DNA of 50,889 nucleotides from Bacteroidales bacterium (GCA_017527945.1 JAFXPL010000113.1:1-50889); one strand, 5' to 3'. Numbered from the stretch's first letter, positions 1-10,800 are shown. Translations and numbers: made by a program. The notes: generated by a model from the sequence alone, not told the origin.

Positions 1-258
1 AAAATGCGAGGTGCCATTTTGGGCATAAAGAGTCGCGCTACCACCGCAACTTCCGAAAACGTATATGTTTCCATCATCGTCAAATGCAGTTCGCACAATA
101 CAATTTGTTAGATTGTTGCCAAGTTCATCGCTTCCCGACCAATAGTTCGCCCACTTCCACTCGCCTTGGGCGGAGGCGGTGAGGAAGGTGAAAAGGGTGA
201 GGATGATGGAAATCAGCCGTTTAATGGCGAGATTTGGGGGCAAGAGGTTGATTTTCAT
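1..258 (-). CDS. Secreted protein, 5' part only (cut by window edge)
   Basis: An open frame runs from ATG at 258 leftward off the window, giving 86 codons with no stop. The N-terminus is a clear signal peptide: basic start (MKINLLPPNLAIKR), hydrophobic core (LISIILTLFTFLTASA), then QGEWKW. The mature part begins with WANYWSGSDE and DDDGNIYVFGSCGG, which resembles the beta-propeller-like (SBBP-type) repeats of Bacteroidota secreted proteins that often carry a T9SS tail; the tail would lie outside the window, so this is inference. No TAnnTTTG promoter is evident upstream. Secretion is well supported; function is unknown. Confidence 0.75.
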   Translation of the reverse strand, partial: MKINLLPPNLAIKRLISIILTLFTFLTASAQGEWKWANYWSGSDELGNNLTNCIVRTAFDDDGNIYVFGSCGGSATLYAQNGTSHF

Positions 259-550
259 ATTGTTATAATTTTAATTGGTTTAACATTCAGATGATAATAA
301 TCCCTTATATCCTCTTTGTCGCACAAAAGGACGATTTTGTCACATCGAATGTGAAATTTTTTTGATTGTTATTCGTATGTGGTTGATATTCTTAATGTTT
401 CAATTATTAAAATCAAGGATTATCGGGTTGAGTTTTTTCTAAAATCGTAAAATTTCGGCAACTTTGGAAAAAACTCAGGTTGATGTTGCGTTTCTCCATG
501 ATGACGCCACGTGTCACTATCGCAGTAACAAAAAGGTTAGTTAATATCGG
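259..550. other. Intergenic region, AT-rich, with a small perfect palindrome
   Basis: No gene is seen in these 292 bases. The only structure noted is TCACAT-CGA-ATGTGA at 340-354, followed by a T-rich run. No plus-strand gene ends here, so it is not an obvious terminator; it lies about 80-95 bases upstream of the secreted-protein start at 258 and could be an operator. Confidence 0.4.
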
Positions 551-952
551 TTACTCTCCTGCAATCAACTTATTGATAACATCAATAAATTCCCCTGTTG
601 GAGCAATCAGAGGTGTAACATCTTCTTCTGTTAGGTCAAAGGTGTCACTGTAATCGCCCGTTTGTCGTAATGAGAACAGTCTGCCATACAAGGCACCGTA
701 ACGGTTTTCCACCAGCCCTGTTTTAATGAAATGAAGTCCGAACAAATGCATAACACCATGGTGCGTTTGTGCGACCAGACCTTTGTTTATTAGTAAAGCA
801 GAAACTGCGTAAAAGGAGGCATAGTACAAGCGGTTCGCCACAATTTCCCAATATCCCATCGGAACTATGTTCTTGACCTGAAAAAAAGCCTTGTGTGATT
901 TTTCTAACCGATGTTTCACAACGGCCTGTCGTTCCTCATTCGTTAGACTCAT
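551..952 (-). CDS. HEPN-domain protein (UPF0332 type), partner of MNT nucleotidyltransferase
   Basis: This 133-residue protein looks like a complete HEPN domain of the UPF0332 class: helix with RLYYASFYAVSALLINKG, then THHGVMHLFGLHFIKTGL, then LRQTGDYSDTFDLTEEDV. HEPN proteins beside minimal nucleotidyltransferases form type VII toxin-antitoxin-like modules in which HEPN is an RNase toxin and MNT modifies it. The start ATG at 952 overlaps the stop of the upstream MNT gene as ATGA, so the two are translationally coupled. The classical RX4-6H RNase motif is not in its usual C-terminal place; an R15-x4-H20 in the first helix is probably accidental, so toxicity is not assured. The pair looks more AT-rich than guaA, which fits an acquired module. 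Confidence 0.8.
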   Translation of the reverse strand: MSLTNEERQAVVKHRLEKSHKAFFQVKNIVPMGYWEIVANRLYYASFYAVSALLINKGLVAQTHHGVMHLFGLHFIKTGLVENRYGALYGRLFSLRQTGDYSDTFDLTEEDVTPLIAPTGEFIDVINKLIAGE

Positions 953-1263
953 AACAGTACGCCCTCCCGCATGACATTTTTATAAAAAGGCGTGAAACTT
1001 GCTTTCTCCCAATCTTTTTTTGTATATAAAACAGGACTGATCATAGCATCCACTTCCCATCCAAGTTGATCGAAAGGATATGCTACTTCAGCATAGTCCT
1101 GATAGGTGATTTTATCCTTGTCAAGAACTATCAAAACATCCCAATCGGAGCCATCAGTGGCAGTTCCTCTTGCTTGAGAACCAAAAAGGAGTGCCACACC
1201 ACCGAGAGGGAGGGCCTTATTAGCAGTCTCCTTTAATTTTTTCAGTATGTGTTCCGCAGTCAT
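949..1263 (-). CDS. MNT-domain nucleotidyltransferase (MntA-like antitoxin)
   Basis: This 104-residue minimal nucleotidyltransferase carries the full GSX10DXD signature, with G28-S29 and D40-W-D42 in LFGSQARG and SDWDVLIVL. Family members transfer AMP to partner proteins, and in characterised pairs MntA AMPylates a tyrosine of the HEPN partner and neutralises it. I chose ATG at 1263 rather than an upstream in-frame start at 1290, because the extra codons overlap the promoter element at 1280-1287. It is the first gene of a two-gene operon and overlaps the HEPN gene by 4 bases. It starts about 50 bases beyond the guaA stop but has its own promoter. Confidence 0.82.
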   Translation of the reverse strand: MTAEHILKKLKETANKALPLGGVALLFGSQARGTATDGSDWDVLIVLDKDKITYQDYAEVAYPFDQLGWEVDAMISPVLYTKKDWEKASFTPFYKNVMREGVLL

Positions 1264-1279
1264 ATATCTTTTTTCGCTG

Positions 1280-1287
1280 CAAAGATA
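1280..1287 (-). promoter_or_regulatory. Bacteroidota -7 promoter element of MNT/HEPN operon
   Basis: On the minus strand the bases read TATCTTTG, matching TAnnTTTG, with a TTTG about 21 bases upstream (near 1308-1312). The start codon is only 16 bases downstream, so the mRNA leader should be about 10 nt. Confidence 0.65.
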
Positions 1288-1316
1288 CAACTTTTTCTAT
1301 AAGTCGCACAAAAGGT

Positions 1317-2837
1317 TTACTCCCACTCGATCGTTGCGGGCGGTTTCGAGCTGATGTCATAGACCACGCGGTTGACGCCGCGAACCTTGTTGATGATGTC
1401 GTTGGAGACCTTGGCCAAAAACTCGTAGGGCAAGTGCGCCCAGTCGGCGGTCATGCCGTCGGTGGAGAGCACGGCACGCAGGGCCACGGCGTTCTCGTAG
1501 GTGCGCTCGTCTCCCATCACGCCCACCGATTGAATCGGCAGCAGGATGGTGCCCGCCTGCCACACTTTGTCGTACAAGTCGTTGTCCCACAATCCGTTGA
1601 TGAAGATGGCATCGGCCTCTTGCAGGATGCGCACTTTCTCAGGCGTGATGTCACCCAAGATGCGCACACCCAAACCGGGACCCGGGAACGGATGACGCTT
1701 GATGAGCCGCTCGGGAATGCCCAAGGCCGTGCCGATGCGGCGAACCTCATCCTTGAAGAGCAGCTTCAGCGGCTCGATGATCTTCATGTTCATCTTCTCC
1801 GGCAGACCGCCCACATTGTGGTGCGACTTGATGACCATGCCGGTGATGGAGAGCGATTCGATGCGGTCGGGATAGATGGTTCCTTGCGCCAACCACTTGA
1901 TATTGTCTAACTTGCGGGCCTCTTCCTCGAACACTTCGATGAAGCCCGCACCGATGATTTTGCGCTTCTTCTCGGGGTCGGTCACGCCACGCAATGCGTC
2001 GTAGAAACGCTGGGAGGCGTTTACGCCTTTGATGTTGAGTCCCAAAGTTTTGTACTGCTCCAGCACGGAGGAGAACTCGTCCTTGCGCAACAGGCCGTTA
2101 TCCACGAAGATGCAGTTGAGCTGCTTGCCGATGGCCTTGTTGAGCAGCACGGCCGCCACGGTGGAATCGACACCGCCGGAAAGACCGAGCACCACGTTGT
2201 CGCTGCCGACCTCCTCGCGCAGTTCGCGCACGGTGCTTTCGATGAACGATTCGGGGGTCCAGTCCTGCTTGCAGCCGCAGATGGCCTGCACGAAGTTACG
2301 CAGGATGGTGGTGCCGTCGGTGGAGTGATAGACTTCGGGGTGGAACTGCACCGCCCAGGTGGGTTCCTCCAAGATATGGTAAGCCGCCACCTTCACCTCC
2401 TTGCTACTGGCGATAATATGGTAGTTGTCAGGAAGTTGTAAAATCGTATCGCCGTGTGACATCCACACTTGGCTCTCTTGCGGGACCCCTTTCAGCAGCA
2501 CGTCATCTTCTTCCACAAAGGCGAGGTGGGCGCGGCCGTACTCGCGGGTGGAGCTGGCCCCGACCGTGCCGCCGCCAACCTGTGCCAAATACTGCGCACC
2601 ATAGCAGATGCCGAGCAGCGGGTAGTGGCCTCTGATTTCCGAGAGGTCCGGTTTGAAAGCGTTGGCGTCGTTCACCGAAAACGGACTTCCGGAAAGGATA
2701 ACGCCCTTGATGTCAGGGTCTCCGAACGGAAACTTGTTGTAAGGCAAAATCTCGCAATACGTGTTCAGTTCGCGGATACGGCGCGCGATGAGCTGCGTAT
2801 ATTGGGAACCGAAATCCAAAATGATAATTTTCTCCAT
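1317..2837 (-). CDS. guaA: GMP synthase (glutamine-hydrolysing)
   Basis: GuaA converts XMP to GMP using ATP and glutamine, the last step of de novo guanine nucleotide synthesis. The 506-residue protein has the family's usual length and order: a class I glutamine amidotransferase domain (about 1-190) with catalytic C78 in LLGICYGAQ and H166/E168 in QFHPEV; an ATP-pyrophosphatase domain with the P-loop SGGVDS at 220-225; and a C-terminal dimerisation domain ending [11 protein letters not shown]. Start [16 protein letters not shown] is canonical. It lies downstream of the DUF4369 lipoprotein gene with a 36-base gap containing a weak -7 element. guaB lies 3.4 kb away on the same strand, so both dedicated GMP steps are clustered. 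Confidence 0.97.
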   Translation of the reverse strand: MEKIIILDFGSQYTQLIARRIRELNTYCEILPYNKFPFGDPDIKGVILSGSPFSVNDANAFKPDLSEIRGHYPLLGICYGAQYLAQVGGGTVGASSTREYGRAHLAFVEEDDVLLKGVPQESQVWMSHGDTILQLPDNYHIIASSKEVKVAAYHILEEPTWAVQFHPEVYHSTDGTTILRNFVQAICGCKQDWTPESFIESTVRELREEVGSDNVVLGLSGGVDSTVAAVLLNKAIGKQLNCIFVDNGLLRKDEFSSVLEQYKTLGLNIKGVNASQRFYDALRGVTDPEKKRKIIGAGFIEVFEEEARKLDNIKWLAQGTIYPDRIESLSITGMVIKSHHNVGGLPEKMNMKIIEPLKLLFKDEVRRIGTALGIPERLIKRHPFPGPGLGVRILGDITPEKVRILQEADAIFINGLWDNDLYDKVWQAGTILLPIQSVGVMGDERTYENAVALRAVLSTDGMTADWAHLPYEFLAKVSNDIINKVRGVNRVVYDISSKPPATIEWE

Positions 2838-2861
2838 CGTTTATTTTTCAAAAATGAGGTA

Positions 2862-2869
2862 CAAAGATT
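2862..2869 (-). promoter_or_regulatory. Possible -7 element for guaA
   Basis: Minus strand AATCTTTG differs from TAnnTTTG at the first base. It sits 25 bases before the guaA start, in the short gap after the preceding gene. Confidence 0.35.
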
Positions 2870-2873
2870 CAAT

Positions 2874-3626
2874 TTATTTCGCTTCGGCTTGCGGACCGGG
2901 CATGCGCATTTCCACCATTTCCGCCACGTGGATCATGGTTTTCACGTATTCGCTCTCTGGATAGACTTTCGACATGTTCGTGTTGATTTGCTTCAGCAGG
3001 TCCAGATCTTGGTACATGTCGAAGAAGTTCCGCCGGTTATAGCTTTGATAGAAAGCGATATAGGAAGCCATGTTGTTCGGGTGGGTAGCAATGAAATCTT
3101 CTAAATATTTTCGATGGTTTTGAAGTGTTTTCACATATTTCGCTTCAATCTCCGCGCGGGAAGAGTCGTTTTCCATGTTTTTTTGGTACGTTTCGTATAA
3201 TTTTTCCGATTTGGTCACAAATTGTGTCAGCGCACTGTCTAATTGGTGCATCAGCACGGCTTCCTCGCCGCCGGAGATATGGTAGGTTTTGGTGAGGTCT
3301 TGCGCATCGGCGGTGATGACCAGTTTCTCGCCTTTTTTGGCCATGGTGGCCAGACTGTTGTCTTCTGTGAGGAACAGTTGGAACATCATGGGGGCGTTTT
3401 CGCGCTCTTTAATCAGTTCGTTTTCAGAGGAGACCTTGAAGTCGAAATGTCCGTTTTTCAGGTTGGCGGAATCAATTAGCTCCATGCCTTCCGAGGTGAT
3501 GAGGGCCAGTACGATTTTTTGGGTGTTTCCGTTTTGGATGTCGCCCGAAATGCGCACGGAGGTGTGTCGGTTGGTACAAGCTGCCAACAAGGATATAGCC
3601 AAGAGAAACAGGGGTAATTTCTTCAT
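2874..3626 (-). CDS. DUF4369-type lipoprotein without a thioredoxin domain
   Basis: This 250-residue protein begins with a lipoprotein signal (MKKLPLFLLAISLLAAC, lipidated Cys at 17). The next part, with VRISGDIQNGNTQKIVLAL and a later KGEKLVITADAQDL, is the beta-rich DUF4369 domain that in Bacteroidota usually precedes a thioredoxin-like domain in periplasmic disulfide reductases. Here the C-terminal half (about 125-250) is helical, with FIATHPNNMASYIAFYQSYN and no CxxC motif, so it resembles the N-terminal part of such proteins ending before the redox domain. The start follows a short tandem repeat directly. Exact role unknown; the two cysteines visible are in the signal peptide and lipobox only. 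Confidence 0.75.
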   Translation of the reverse strand: MKKLPLFLLAISLLAACTNRHTSVRISGDIQNGNTQKIVLALITSEGMELIDSANLKNGHFDFKVSSENELIKERENAPMMFQLFLTEDNSLATMAKKGEKLVITADAQDLTKTYHISGGEEAVLMHQLDSALTQFVTKSEKLYETYQKNMENDSSRAEIEAKYVKTLQNHRKYLEDFIATHPNNMASYIAFYQSYNRRNFFDMYQDLDLLKQINTNMSKVYPESEYVKTMIHVAEMVEMRMPGPQAEAK

Positions 3627-3662
3627 TGGTGATTAGTGATTGGTGATTAGTGATGAGTGTTA
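3627..3662. repeat. Short tandem repeat GTGATTAG/GTGATTG next to a start codon
   Basis: Repeats of 7-8 bases (GGTGATTAGTGATT units) fill the space directly before the ATG of the DUF4369 gene and also contain the stop codon (3647-3649) of the small lipoprotein upstream. Confidence 0.75.
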
Positions 3663-3844
3663 GATGCCGTGCATGGTACATTATACACTGTACATTGTTC
3701 ATTGTAAGGGGTGGGGGAGAGGTTCTCGCATCCGCAGTTGCGGTCGCGCCGATGCGGGGTGGCACCGTTAATCTTTGGCGAACAAGATGTTAATACACAA
3801 ATCGTTACGCAAAATAAAATTCCAAATATCAGTTTCTTTTTCAT
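3647..3844 (-). CDS. Small lipoprotein, hypothetical
   Basis: A 65-residue protein: signal MKKKLIFGILFCVTICVLTSC with a lipobox (LTSC, Cys21), then SPKINGATPHRRDRNCGCENL, basic and cysteine-containing. I chose ATG at 3844 rather than a longer in-frame start because it begins the signal peptide. The last 15 or so residues are encoded by an AATGTAC-type repeat (3676-3706) and by the tandem repeat at 3627-3662, so the original C-terminus may have been shorter. Small lipoproteins with a CGC-like basic tail occur widely in Bacteroidales; I do not know their function. A -7 element sits only 4 bases before the ATG. Confidence 0.6.
   Translation of the reverse strand: MKKKLIFGILFCVTICVLTSCSPKINGATPHRRDRNCGCENLSPTPYNEQCTVYNVPCTASNTHH
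3676..3706. repeat. AATGTAC-type repeat inside the small lipoprotein gene
   Basis: Plus-strand GTACATTATACACTGTACAT and following bases are near-palindromic units that resemble 43634-43661. On the minus strand they encode NEQCTVYNV of the lipoprotein. Confidence 0.6.
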
Positions 3845-3848
3845 ACGG

Positions 3849-3856
3849 CAAATATA
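3849..3856 (-). promoter_or_regulatory. -7 element almost abutting the small lipoprotein ATG
   Basis: Minus strand TATATTTG matches TAnnTTTG and is followed by CCGT and then ATG, so transcription would begin at or next to the start codon (leaderless or nearly so). Confidence 0.6.
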
Positions 3857-3859
3857 CAA

Positions 3860-4033
3860 AAAAACTTTTTCCTTAAGCAGCCTCGGAGAGGCAATACGCA
3901 CGTAGTGCAAATAACCCCACACAAGCGTAGCGCAGTGTTGGGGTATCACACAAACACAGGCGTAGCGCAGTGTGGAGAGCACAACCGTGCAAGCCGAAGG
4001 TGTCGTGTGTCGCACCGCATCTGTCAGTGTCCG
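3860..4033. repeat. Intergenic direct repeats downstream of comF
   Basis: GCGTAGCGCAGTGT occurs at 3925-3938 and 3960-3973, 35 bases apart, with a looser related unit near 3896. No gene is supported here. Confidence 0.55.
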
Positions 4034-4723
4034 TCACAGTGTGGTGGCAGCGAGGGTGACCACGCTGACTTTCACGCCATCGACCTCTATCAGCTTTCGG
4101 ATAGCGGCCTCGGTGGTGGCGCCGGTGGTGAGCACGTCGTCGCAGACCAGCACGTGCGTGTAGGCCACTTTTTCGGGATGTTGCACCTCGAAAACCTCCT
4201 TCACGTTCTGCCAACGGGCGAACCGGTTCTTGCGGGTCTGTGTGTCGGTGAATTGCGTTCTGACGAGTACGTTGGTCAGGTAGGGGATGCCCATGCCTTT
4301 TGAGAGCCCCATGGCTATCCATTCGCTTTGGTTGTAGCCGCGCTTCCGTTTCTTTTTGGGATGCAGCGGGATGGGCAGGATAGATTGGATACTGCGGTAT
4401 CGTTCCTCCGTAATCAGTTGTCCACCAAAATATTCGCCTAATACCGCTCCGATTTCTTTTTGACCTTTGTACTTGAGATTGTGGAGGATTTTTTGGGTGT
4501 GGTTGGCTTTCTTGTAACTCATCAGGGCGGTGACTTCTTCCACGGGAACACGTCCGTCGAACACTTTCCGCAGTGGGTTGAAGTGCTGTTTATGGAACTG
4601 TGTTTCAGGTAGATGAAGCATGCAATTCAAGCAGAGGCATTGCTCGTTTTGTTGGAGAGCGTCGCCGCATGATGCGCACAATCGTGGGTAGAAGAGGGAT
4701 AAGACGTTGTCAATCAGTTTCAT
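4034..4723 (-). CDS. comF: ComF family phosphoribosyltransferase-like protein
   Basis: A 229-residue ComF/GntX family protein. The N-terminus carries a zinc-binding knuckle (C16-x2-C19, C31-x2-C34 in CASCG and CLNC); the body is a type I phosphoribosyltransferase fold with PIPLHPKKKRKRGYNQSE and the PRPP loop VLVCDDVLTTGATT near residues 190-205. Family members are needed for uptake of transforming DNA in competent bacteria, but the enzymatic activity is not established. The gene is separated by about 105 bases from the flavin reductase gene upstream, without a clear promoter. No other competence gene is nearby. Confidence 0.9.
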   Translation of the reverse strand: MKLIDNVLSLFYPRLCASCGDALQQNEQCLCLNCMLHLPETQFHKQHFNPLRKVFDGRVPVEEVTALMSYKKANHTQKILHNLKYKGQKEIGAVLGEYFGGQLITEERYRSIQSILPIPLHPKKKRKRGYNQSEWIAMGLSKGMGIPYLTNVLVRTQFTDTQTRKNRFARWQNVKEVFEVQHPEKVAYTHVLVCDDVLTTGATTEAAIRKLIEVDGVKVSVVTLAATTL

Positions 4724-4828
4724 AGTTTTATTTATTTTGTTTACAGGGTAGATAACGAAACCGAGACCATTTTATTGTAACGGTTTGCGAGTTTGGAAGA
4801 TTTGAATCGAAAAGAGTAGGGGAGTGTT

Positions 4829-5407
4829 TTATTTCCTTTTCTCCACTGAGAATCCAAATTTGCCGATTTTTTCGCCCAAAGCGTAGTAATGTCCGTGCGA
4901 ATAGGTCACCAAATCGGCACGTTGCAGGTTGATGGCATCGGTTTTCTTGGAAAACAGATGTTCGTTCACGTGTACGGCCACCACTTCGGCGAGGAACATG
5001 TCGTGGGTGCCGAGAGGGATGATTTGCGTGATTTTGCATTCCAGGTTGACGGGCGACTCTTCGATCATAGGTGCGCGTACTTTAGTGGCACGAATCGGTG
5101 TCAGACCTGTTTCCAGAAATTTGTTGTATTTTTTTCCCGAACGCACTCCACACCAATCGGCAAAAGGGGCCAATTTCTTGTCAACCAGGTTAATGACAAA
5201 TTCCATGTTTTTTTTGAGGATGGCATACGAGTGGCGTTCCGGGCGCACGGAGATGAAACACATGGGCGGGTCGGAATTTACCGTTCCCGCCCATGCGATG
5301 GTGATGATATTGTATTCATCGGGGGTGTTGCCGCAGGAGACCATGACCACTGGAGTGGGGTTGAGCATGTTGCCTCCGCGCAGTTCCCGTTTCTGGATTT
5401 TTTCCAT
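4829..5407 (-). CDS. Flavin reductase-like FMN-binding protein
   Basis: A 192-residue protein of the flavin reductase-like/flavoredoxin family. Features include NPTPVVMVSCGN, TIAWAGTVNSDPPMCFISVRPERHSY and the FVINL motif, all typical of the FMN-binding split barrel. Members bind FMN and act as NAD(P)H:flavin reductases or electron carriers in anaerobes. I chose ATG at 5407, which overlaps the stop of the upstream stress-protein gene by one base (TAATG); longer upstream frames only shadow that gene. This indicates translational coupling with the universal stress protein. Confidence 0.88.
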   Translation of the reverse strand: MEKIQKRELRGGNMLNPTPVVMVSCGNTPDEYNIITIAWAGTVNSDPPMCFISVRPERHSYAILKKNMEFVINLVDKKLAPFADWCGVRSGKKYNKFLETGLTPIRATKVRAPMIEESPVNLECKITQIIPLGTHDMFLAEVVAVHVNEHLFSKKTDAINLQRADLVTYSHGHYYALGEKIGKFGFSVEKRK

Positions 5408-6249
5408 TATCTGCTGATGCCCACGGCGGACACATTGGGGATGATGAGCAGCGGCATCTTGGAGGTGCTGAGAATCTCGCGCATGTGGGCGTTGCTGGTG
5501 AAGTCGGTCTCGTTTTCCTCGCGCATGATGGCAATCAGGTTGGCATCGAGCGTGAAAGCGTGATTCAGCAACATTTGCACGAGATTGTCCTGTACGGTCA
5601 AGGTTTCCAAGTCGAAGCGGACATTGGCATCCTCGCACATGTCGGCAGCATGACGCATCTGAACGTTGATGATATGGCGCGTGTCGGCGTTATTCGGATA
5701 GTAAATGCCGGCAATGGCAACCTTGGCGGCAAAAGCCTTCGCCAGGAAAGTAGCGTAGCGCATTTTCTGCAAGGTCTCGAAACTCAGGTCGATGGGGGCA
5801 TAGATGTTATGCAGGTCGCGTTTGATTTCGATGTTTTCGCGCATGATGAGGATTGGAACAGTGGCGTCTTTGATCAGGCGATAGACGTTGTTGCCGATAT
5901 AGCCTTCCTCGAATCCCGAGGTGCCGTGTGTACCCATCACGATGATGGATTCGGGCTGGTTGGCGGCATATTTGGTCACTTCCGCGTGAACCTTGCCTTC
6001 CAAGACAACTATATTTACCTCTGTTTCAGGAGATTCCATCTTACACATGTCTCTCCATTCATCCAGGGCGGTCTGAACTTTGTGGATATAGTTGTCACCG
6101 CCGTCATCGGTCACATTGTTGGAGACGCCTGGGGTTTTCACCCAAACCAGGTGCATGTCGGCGCCTGTTTTCAGCGCCAGTGAAACTGCGTGGCGCATTG
6201 CGTTGAGGGAGCTGTTGGAAAAATCCACGCCTACGATAATGTTTTTCAT
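5407..6249 (-). CDS. Two-domain universal stress protein
   Basis: This 280-residue protein has two UspA domains in tandem. Domain 1 (about 1-140) begins MKNIIVGVDFSNSSLNAM and contains the nucleotide-binding segment MGTHGTSGFEEGYIGNNVYR, which follows G-2x-G-9x-G but has Asn where ATP-binding members have Ser/Thr. Domain 2 (about 145-280) is more degenerate and ends MPLLIIPNVSAVG. UspA proteins are cytoplasmic stress-survival factors of unclear mechanism. The gene lies 28 bases after guaB and is coupled to the flavin reductase gene, so guaB-usp-flavin reductase may be one transcription unit. Confidence 0.92.
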   Translation of the reverse strand: MKNIIVGVDFSNSSLNAMRHAVSLALKTGADMHLVWVKTPGVSNNVTDDGGDNYIHKVQTALDEWRDMCKMESPETEVNIVVLEGKVHAEVTKYAANQPESIIVMGTHGTSGFEEGYIGNNVYRLIKDATVPILIMRENIEIKRDLHNIYAPIDLSFETLQKMRYATFLAKAFAAKVAIAGIYYPNNADTRHIINVQMRHAADMCEDANVRFDLETLTVQDNLVQMLLNHAFTLDANLIAIMREENETDFTSNAHMREILSTSKMPLLIIPNVSAVGISR

Positions 6250-6277
6250 AATAATCGGTATTTAGATGATGAATAAA

Positions 6278-7762
<1,485 letters not shown>

Positions 7763-7780
7763 CTATATTTTATTTTCGTG

Positions 7781-7788
7781 CAAAAATA
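7781..7788 (-). promoter_or_regulatory. -7 element of guaB
   Basis: Minus strand TATTTTTG matches TAnnTTTG, 25 bases before the guaB ATG. Confidence 0.65.
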
Positions 7789-7837
7789 CGAAAATTATAA
7801 TATGTACCGACACTTGCCAAAAATATATTTTCAGTTC

Positions 7838-10800
7838 CTACCTGTCGATGTATAAAATCTTGGTTCTCACATCAGGGAATCCCATCTTTTCCAAGCATTT
7901 TTGATATTCTTCAAGTTGCGCTTCATATTCGGTTTTGTGTTCACTGCCCGTCTTGTAGTCGATGATCATGACATGGTCGGGCTTCAGGATGATGCGGTCG
8001 GGACGCCGCACTTCGCCAGAATCTGTAATGATGGATGCTTCGTTCAACACCTTGTCCTCGTCGTTCGGGTAGAAATAAGGGCGAAGGTTCTCGTCAGACC
8101 AAGTGATTTCAAATAAATGGAGGAGTCGCGCACGTATTTCCGCAGATTCTCCCTGCACCAATTTCTCCCGTTTTTCTTTCGTGTCGGGAAAGAGTGTTAA
8201 TTTTTGCAAAAACGAATGGATGTAGGTGCCTTTTTCTTGGGATTCGGTATTGGATTCCGAAGGAACCACTTTGATGTGTTCGTTTGCTTCAAAATAAAGC
8301 TCCGAGCAGGTGACCTGGATAGGTGGTGCTGACTTTTTGGGCTCGTCGGGCTGTTTTTGATTTTTCCAGTTGAAGTCGCCGAAATAAGGGATGTCGTTTT
8401 CCTTTTTCAACGTTTCGGAAAATTCCTTCAAGATTTTTTTTACGTTTGTTTTGCCGTTTTGTTCCTCAGAGCCTTCGCTTTGTTTCGATTTCGCGCCTTC
8501 CGTGAAGTCCGCAATGACGTACAGCATGTCGCGCGCACGGGTGAAATCGACATACCACAGATTCAGGGCATCCAGTTCTTCCTTTTGCTGTTCTTTTTCA
8601 TAATCATCTTGAAAATCAGAGTATTTCATGTCTTTTGCATGTCTCATATAGCAGCTGAGGCCGGAGGTTTTGTCTTTTACCCAATAGTGGGTGTCGTTGC
8701 GGTTGGACGTGGTGCATTGGGTGATGACGACAGGGAACTCCAGTCCCTTGGAAGCGTGGATGGTCATCAGCCTCACGGCATCGGAGGAACCCGCCAGCGA
8801 AAGTCGTGGAATGGTTTCACGATACCTGTTCATGTCGTTCCACCAGACAAGGAAGTTGGCGGTGGCGGCGACCTGCGTCTGCGTATATTCATGCACGCGG
8901 TCGAGAAAATCGGCGATGAAGGGGTCAGCCTCCACGGGGAATCTGTAAAATTGCAGAATTTCCTTCACTGCAATGGGAAACGGGCTTTTGTCCCAGGAAT
9001 CCAGTGTGGACTTAAAATCTTGGATATCAAAATGTTTTTCCAGAATCTTGAAAAAACCGCTTTTCTGCAAATCGCACCATAGAATGTTGGGATCAAGATG
9101 ATTTTTATGGGCGAGGTATTGGATTATGGTTGCCTGCGACAGAATGTCGTTGGGGTTGGTAAGGATTCGTAAAGTGCTGATAATGACGTTTATATTCGGA
9201 TTATCACAAAGCTGTAAGGATTCGGAAGTGACAACGGGGATTCCGGCAAGCATCAGGTTCCGGGCAAGTTCGTTGCATTTTCCCCTGCCGCTGAGCAAGA
9301 CGGTTATGTCTCGGAACGCGTAGCCTCGCTTTCGGGCGTCCAGCACCGCATAGATGGTTTCGGCCGCCATGGGCGGAAGTTTTAGGTAAATTTCATCATA
9401 AAAATCGTTTTCGCATTCCGGCCATATTTTCCGAATGTCTTTGTAATCCTGCTTGTTGTAGCCGTAAAGCTGTACTAATCCCCCTTCTTTTCCTGGTCGG
9501 GTCTTCTGTTCCACTTCCTTATAGTACTCTTCCCAGCCTTCTTGTTCGGCGTAGTGTTTGAAGAACTTGTTGTTGAATTCTATCACGGCGGATTGTGAAC
9601 GGAAGTTAGTGGTGAGAGGGGTGTAATGAAAGGCTGTTTTGTCGTGGAGCAACGATGCGACATCCCTGTCGGCGCTTTGTTTTAGGCGGTTATAGTCTGA
9701 AAGATTGTAAAACAGTTCCACTTCGCCGTTGCGGAACCTGTATATTGATTGCTTGACATCTCCAAACAGTGTCAAGTTTCCATTATTGCCCAATACGTTG
9801 AAAATCAATGGTTTCATATCAAACCATTGCATAAGGGATGTGTCTTGGAATTCATCAATGAACAGGTTTTGGTAGTGGTCCATCTTCTCGAACAGACTGT
9901 CACCGCCTCCATTTTCGATTTCATCGCTCAACAGCGGGTTGCTTTCAGACAGGAAGAAGGAATTGGTCTGATTCTTTATGTTTTCAATATGGTCACGCAA
10001 GGCGTTCAGCACCAGCAGGTAGTTGGCGTTTTGGGAAAGCAATCGGTAAGAAAAGAAAGATTTTGCATTTTTTAACACTATATCCCTGATTTGCTCGAAA
10101 ATGTCATTCAGTTGGTTGGAATAGTGTTCTTTCTGACTTTTGTGGCGCTCCTTCATGGAGGTGCTCCAGTTCTTAGGGTAGGCGAGAGCCTTTTCCACAT
10201 TCATGGGTTTGTGGCACTTGCTGTTTTCAAAACCCTTTTCTAATTGAAAAGGGTCGTCGGCGATGTGGTCGAACCATTGGTCCCATTTGTAGGTTTGATT
10301 GGCTTTAAGACCTTCTTGTTCAGCTGATTGCAGAATTTGAAGAGCTTTTTTCGCCCATGGTTCCACTTGTTTTTTGCAGGTTTCGAGAATATGGTGCTGC
10401 TCTTGTTTCCAGAAATCTGTAATGATTGATAAATCAGAAAGTTCAGGAAACAGTTTGAGATGCGGATGACTCTTTTCTGCATCGTAGTAGATGATGGCGA
10501 GGGCTTTTGACAGGAATCGATGGATATTTGCGCCGCCCTTCTCTTCCAGTTGTTGCAATAGTTCCTTAACCACCACATTGAACTGATTTTGATTATTTGG
10601 CAACTCGCAGACATACTGCTCGATGGCCATTTTGAAGAAATCTGTCAGGCGGATTTGCACGGCATAGTTCATGCTGAGGTTGAAAAGGAGTGCCGAGGAG
10701 CGGATGACGCGTTGAATGAAACTGTCTATTGTCGTGATGCTGAAACGTGCATAGTCATATAAAATGCTATGTAGCAATGATTTTGAAGTTTCTCTAATAA

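Noticed and set aside
318..1315. The 13-mer GTCGCACAAAAGG occurs at 318-330 and 1303-1315
   Set aside because: A repeated 13-mer in 50 kb is expected by chance; only the copy at 1303 fits a -33 region.
3627..3662. Tandem repeat as attachment site of a mobile element
   Set aside because: No integrase or element boundary nearby; similar short arrays occur elsewhere between ordinary genes.
3860..4033. CRISPR-like direct repeats (GCGTAGCGCAGTGT)
   Set aside because: Only two good copies 35 bases apart and no cas gene.
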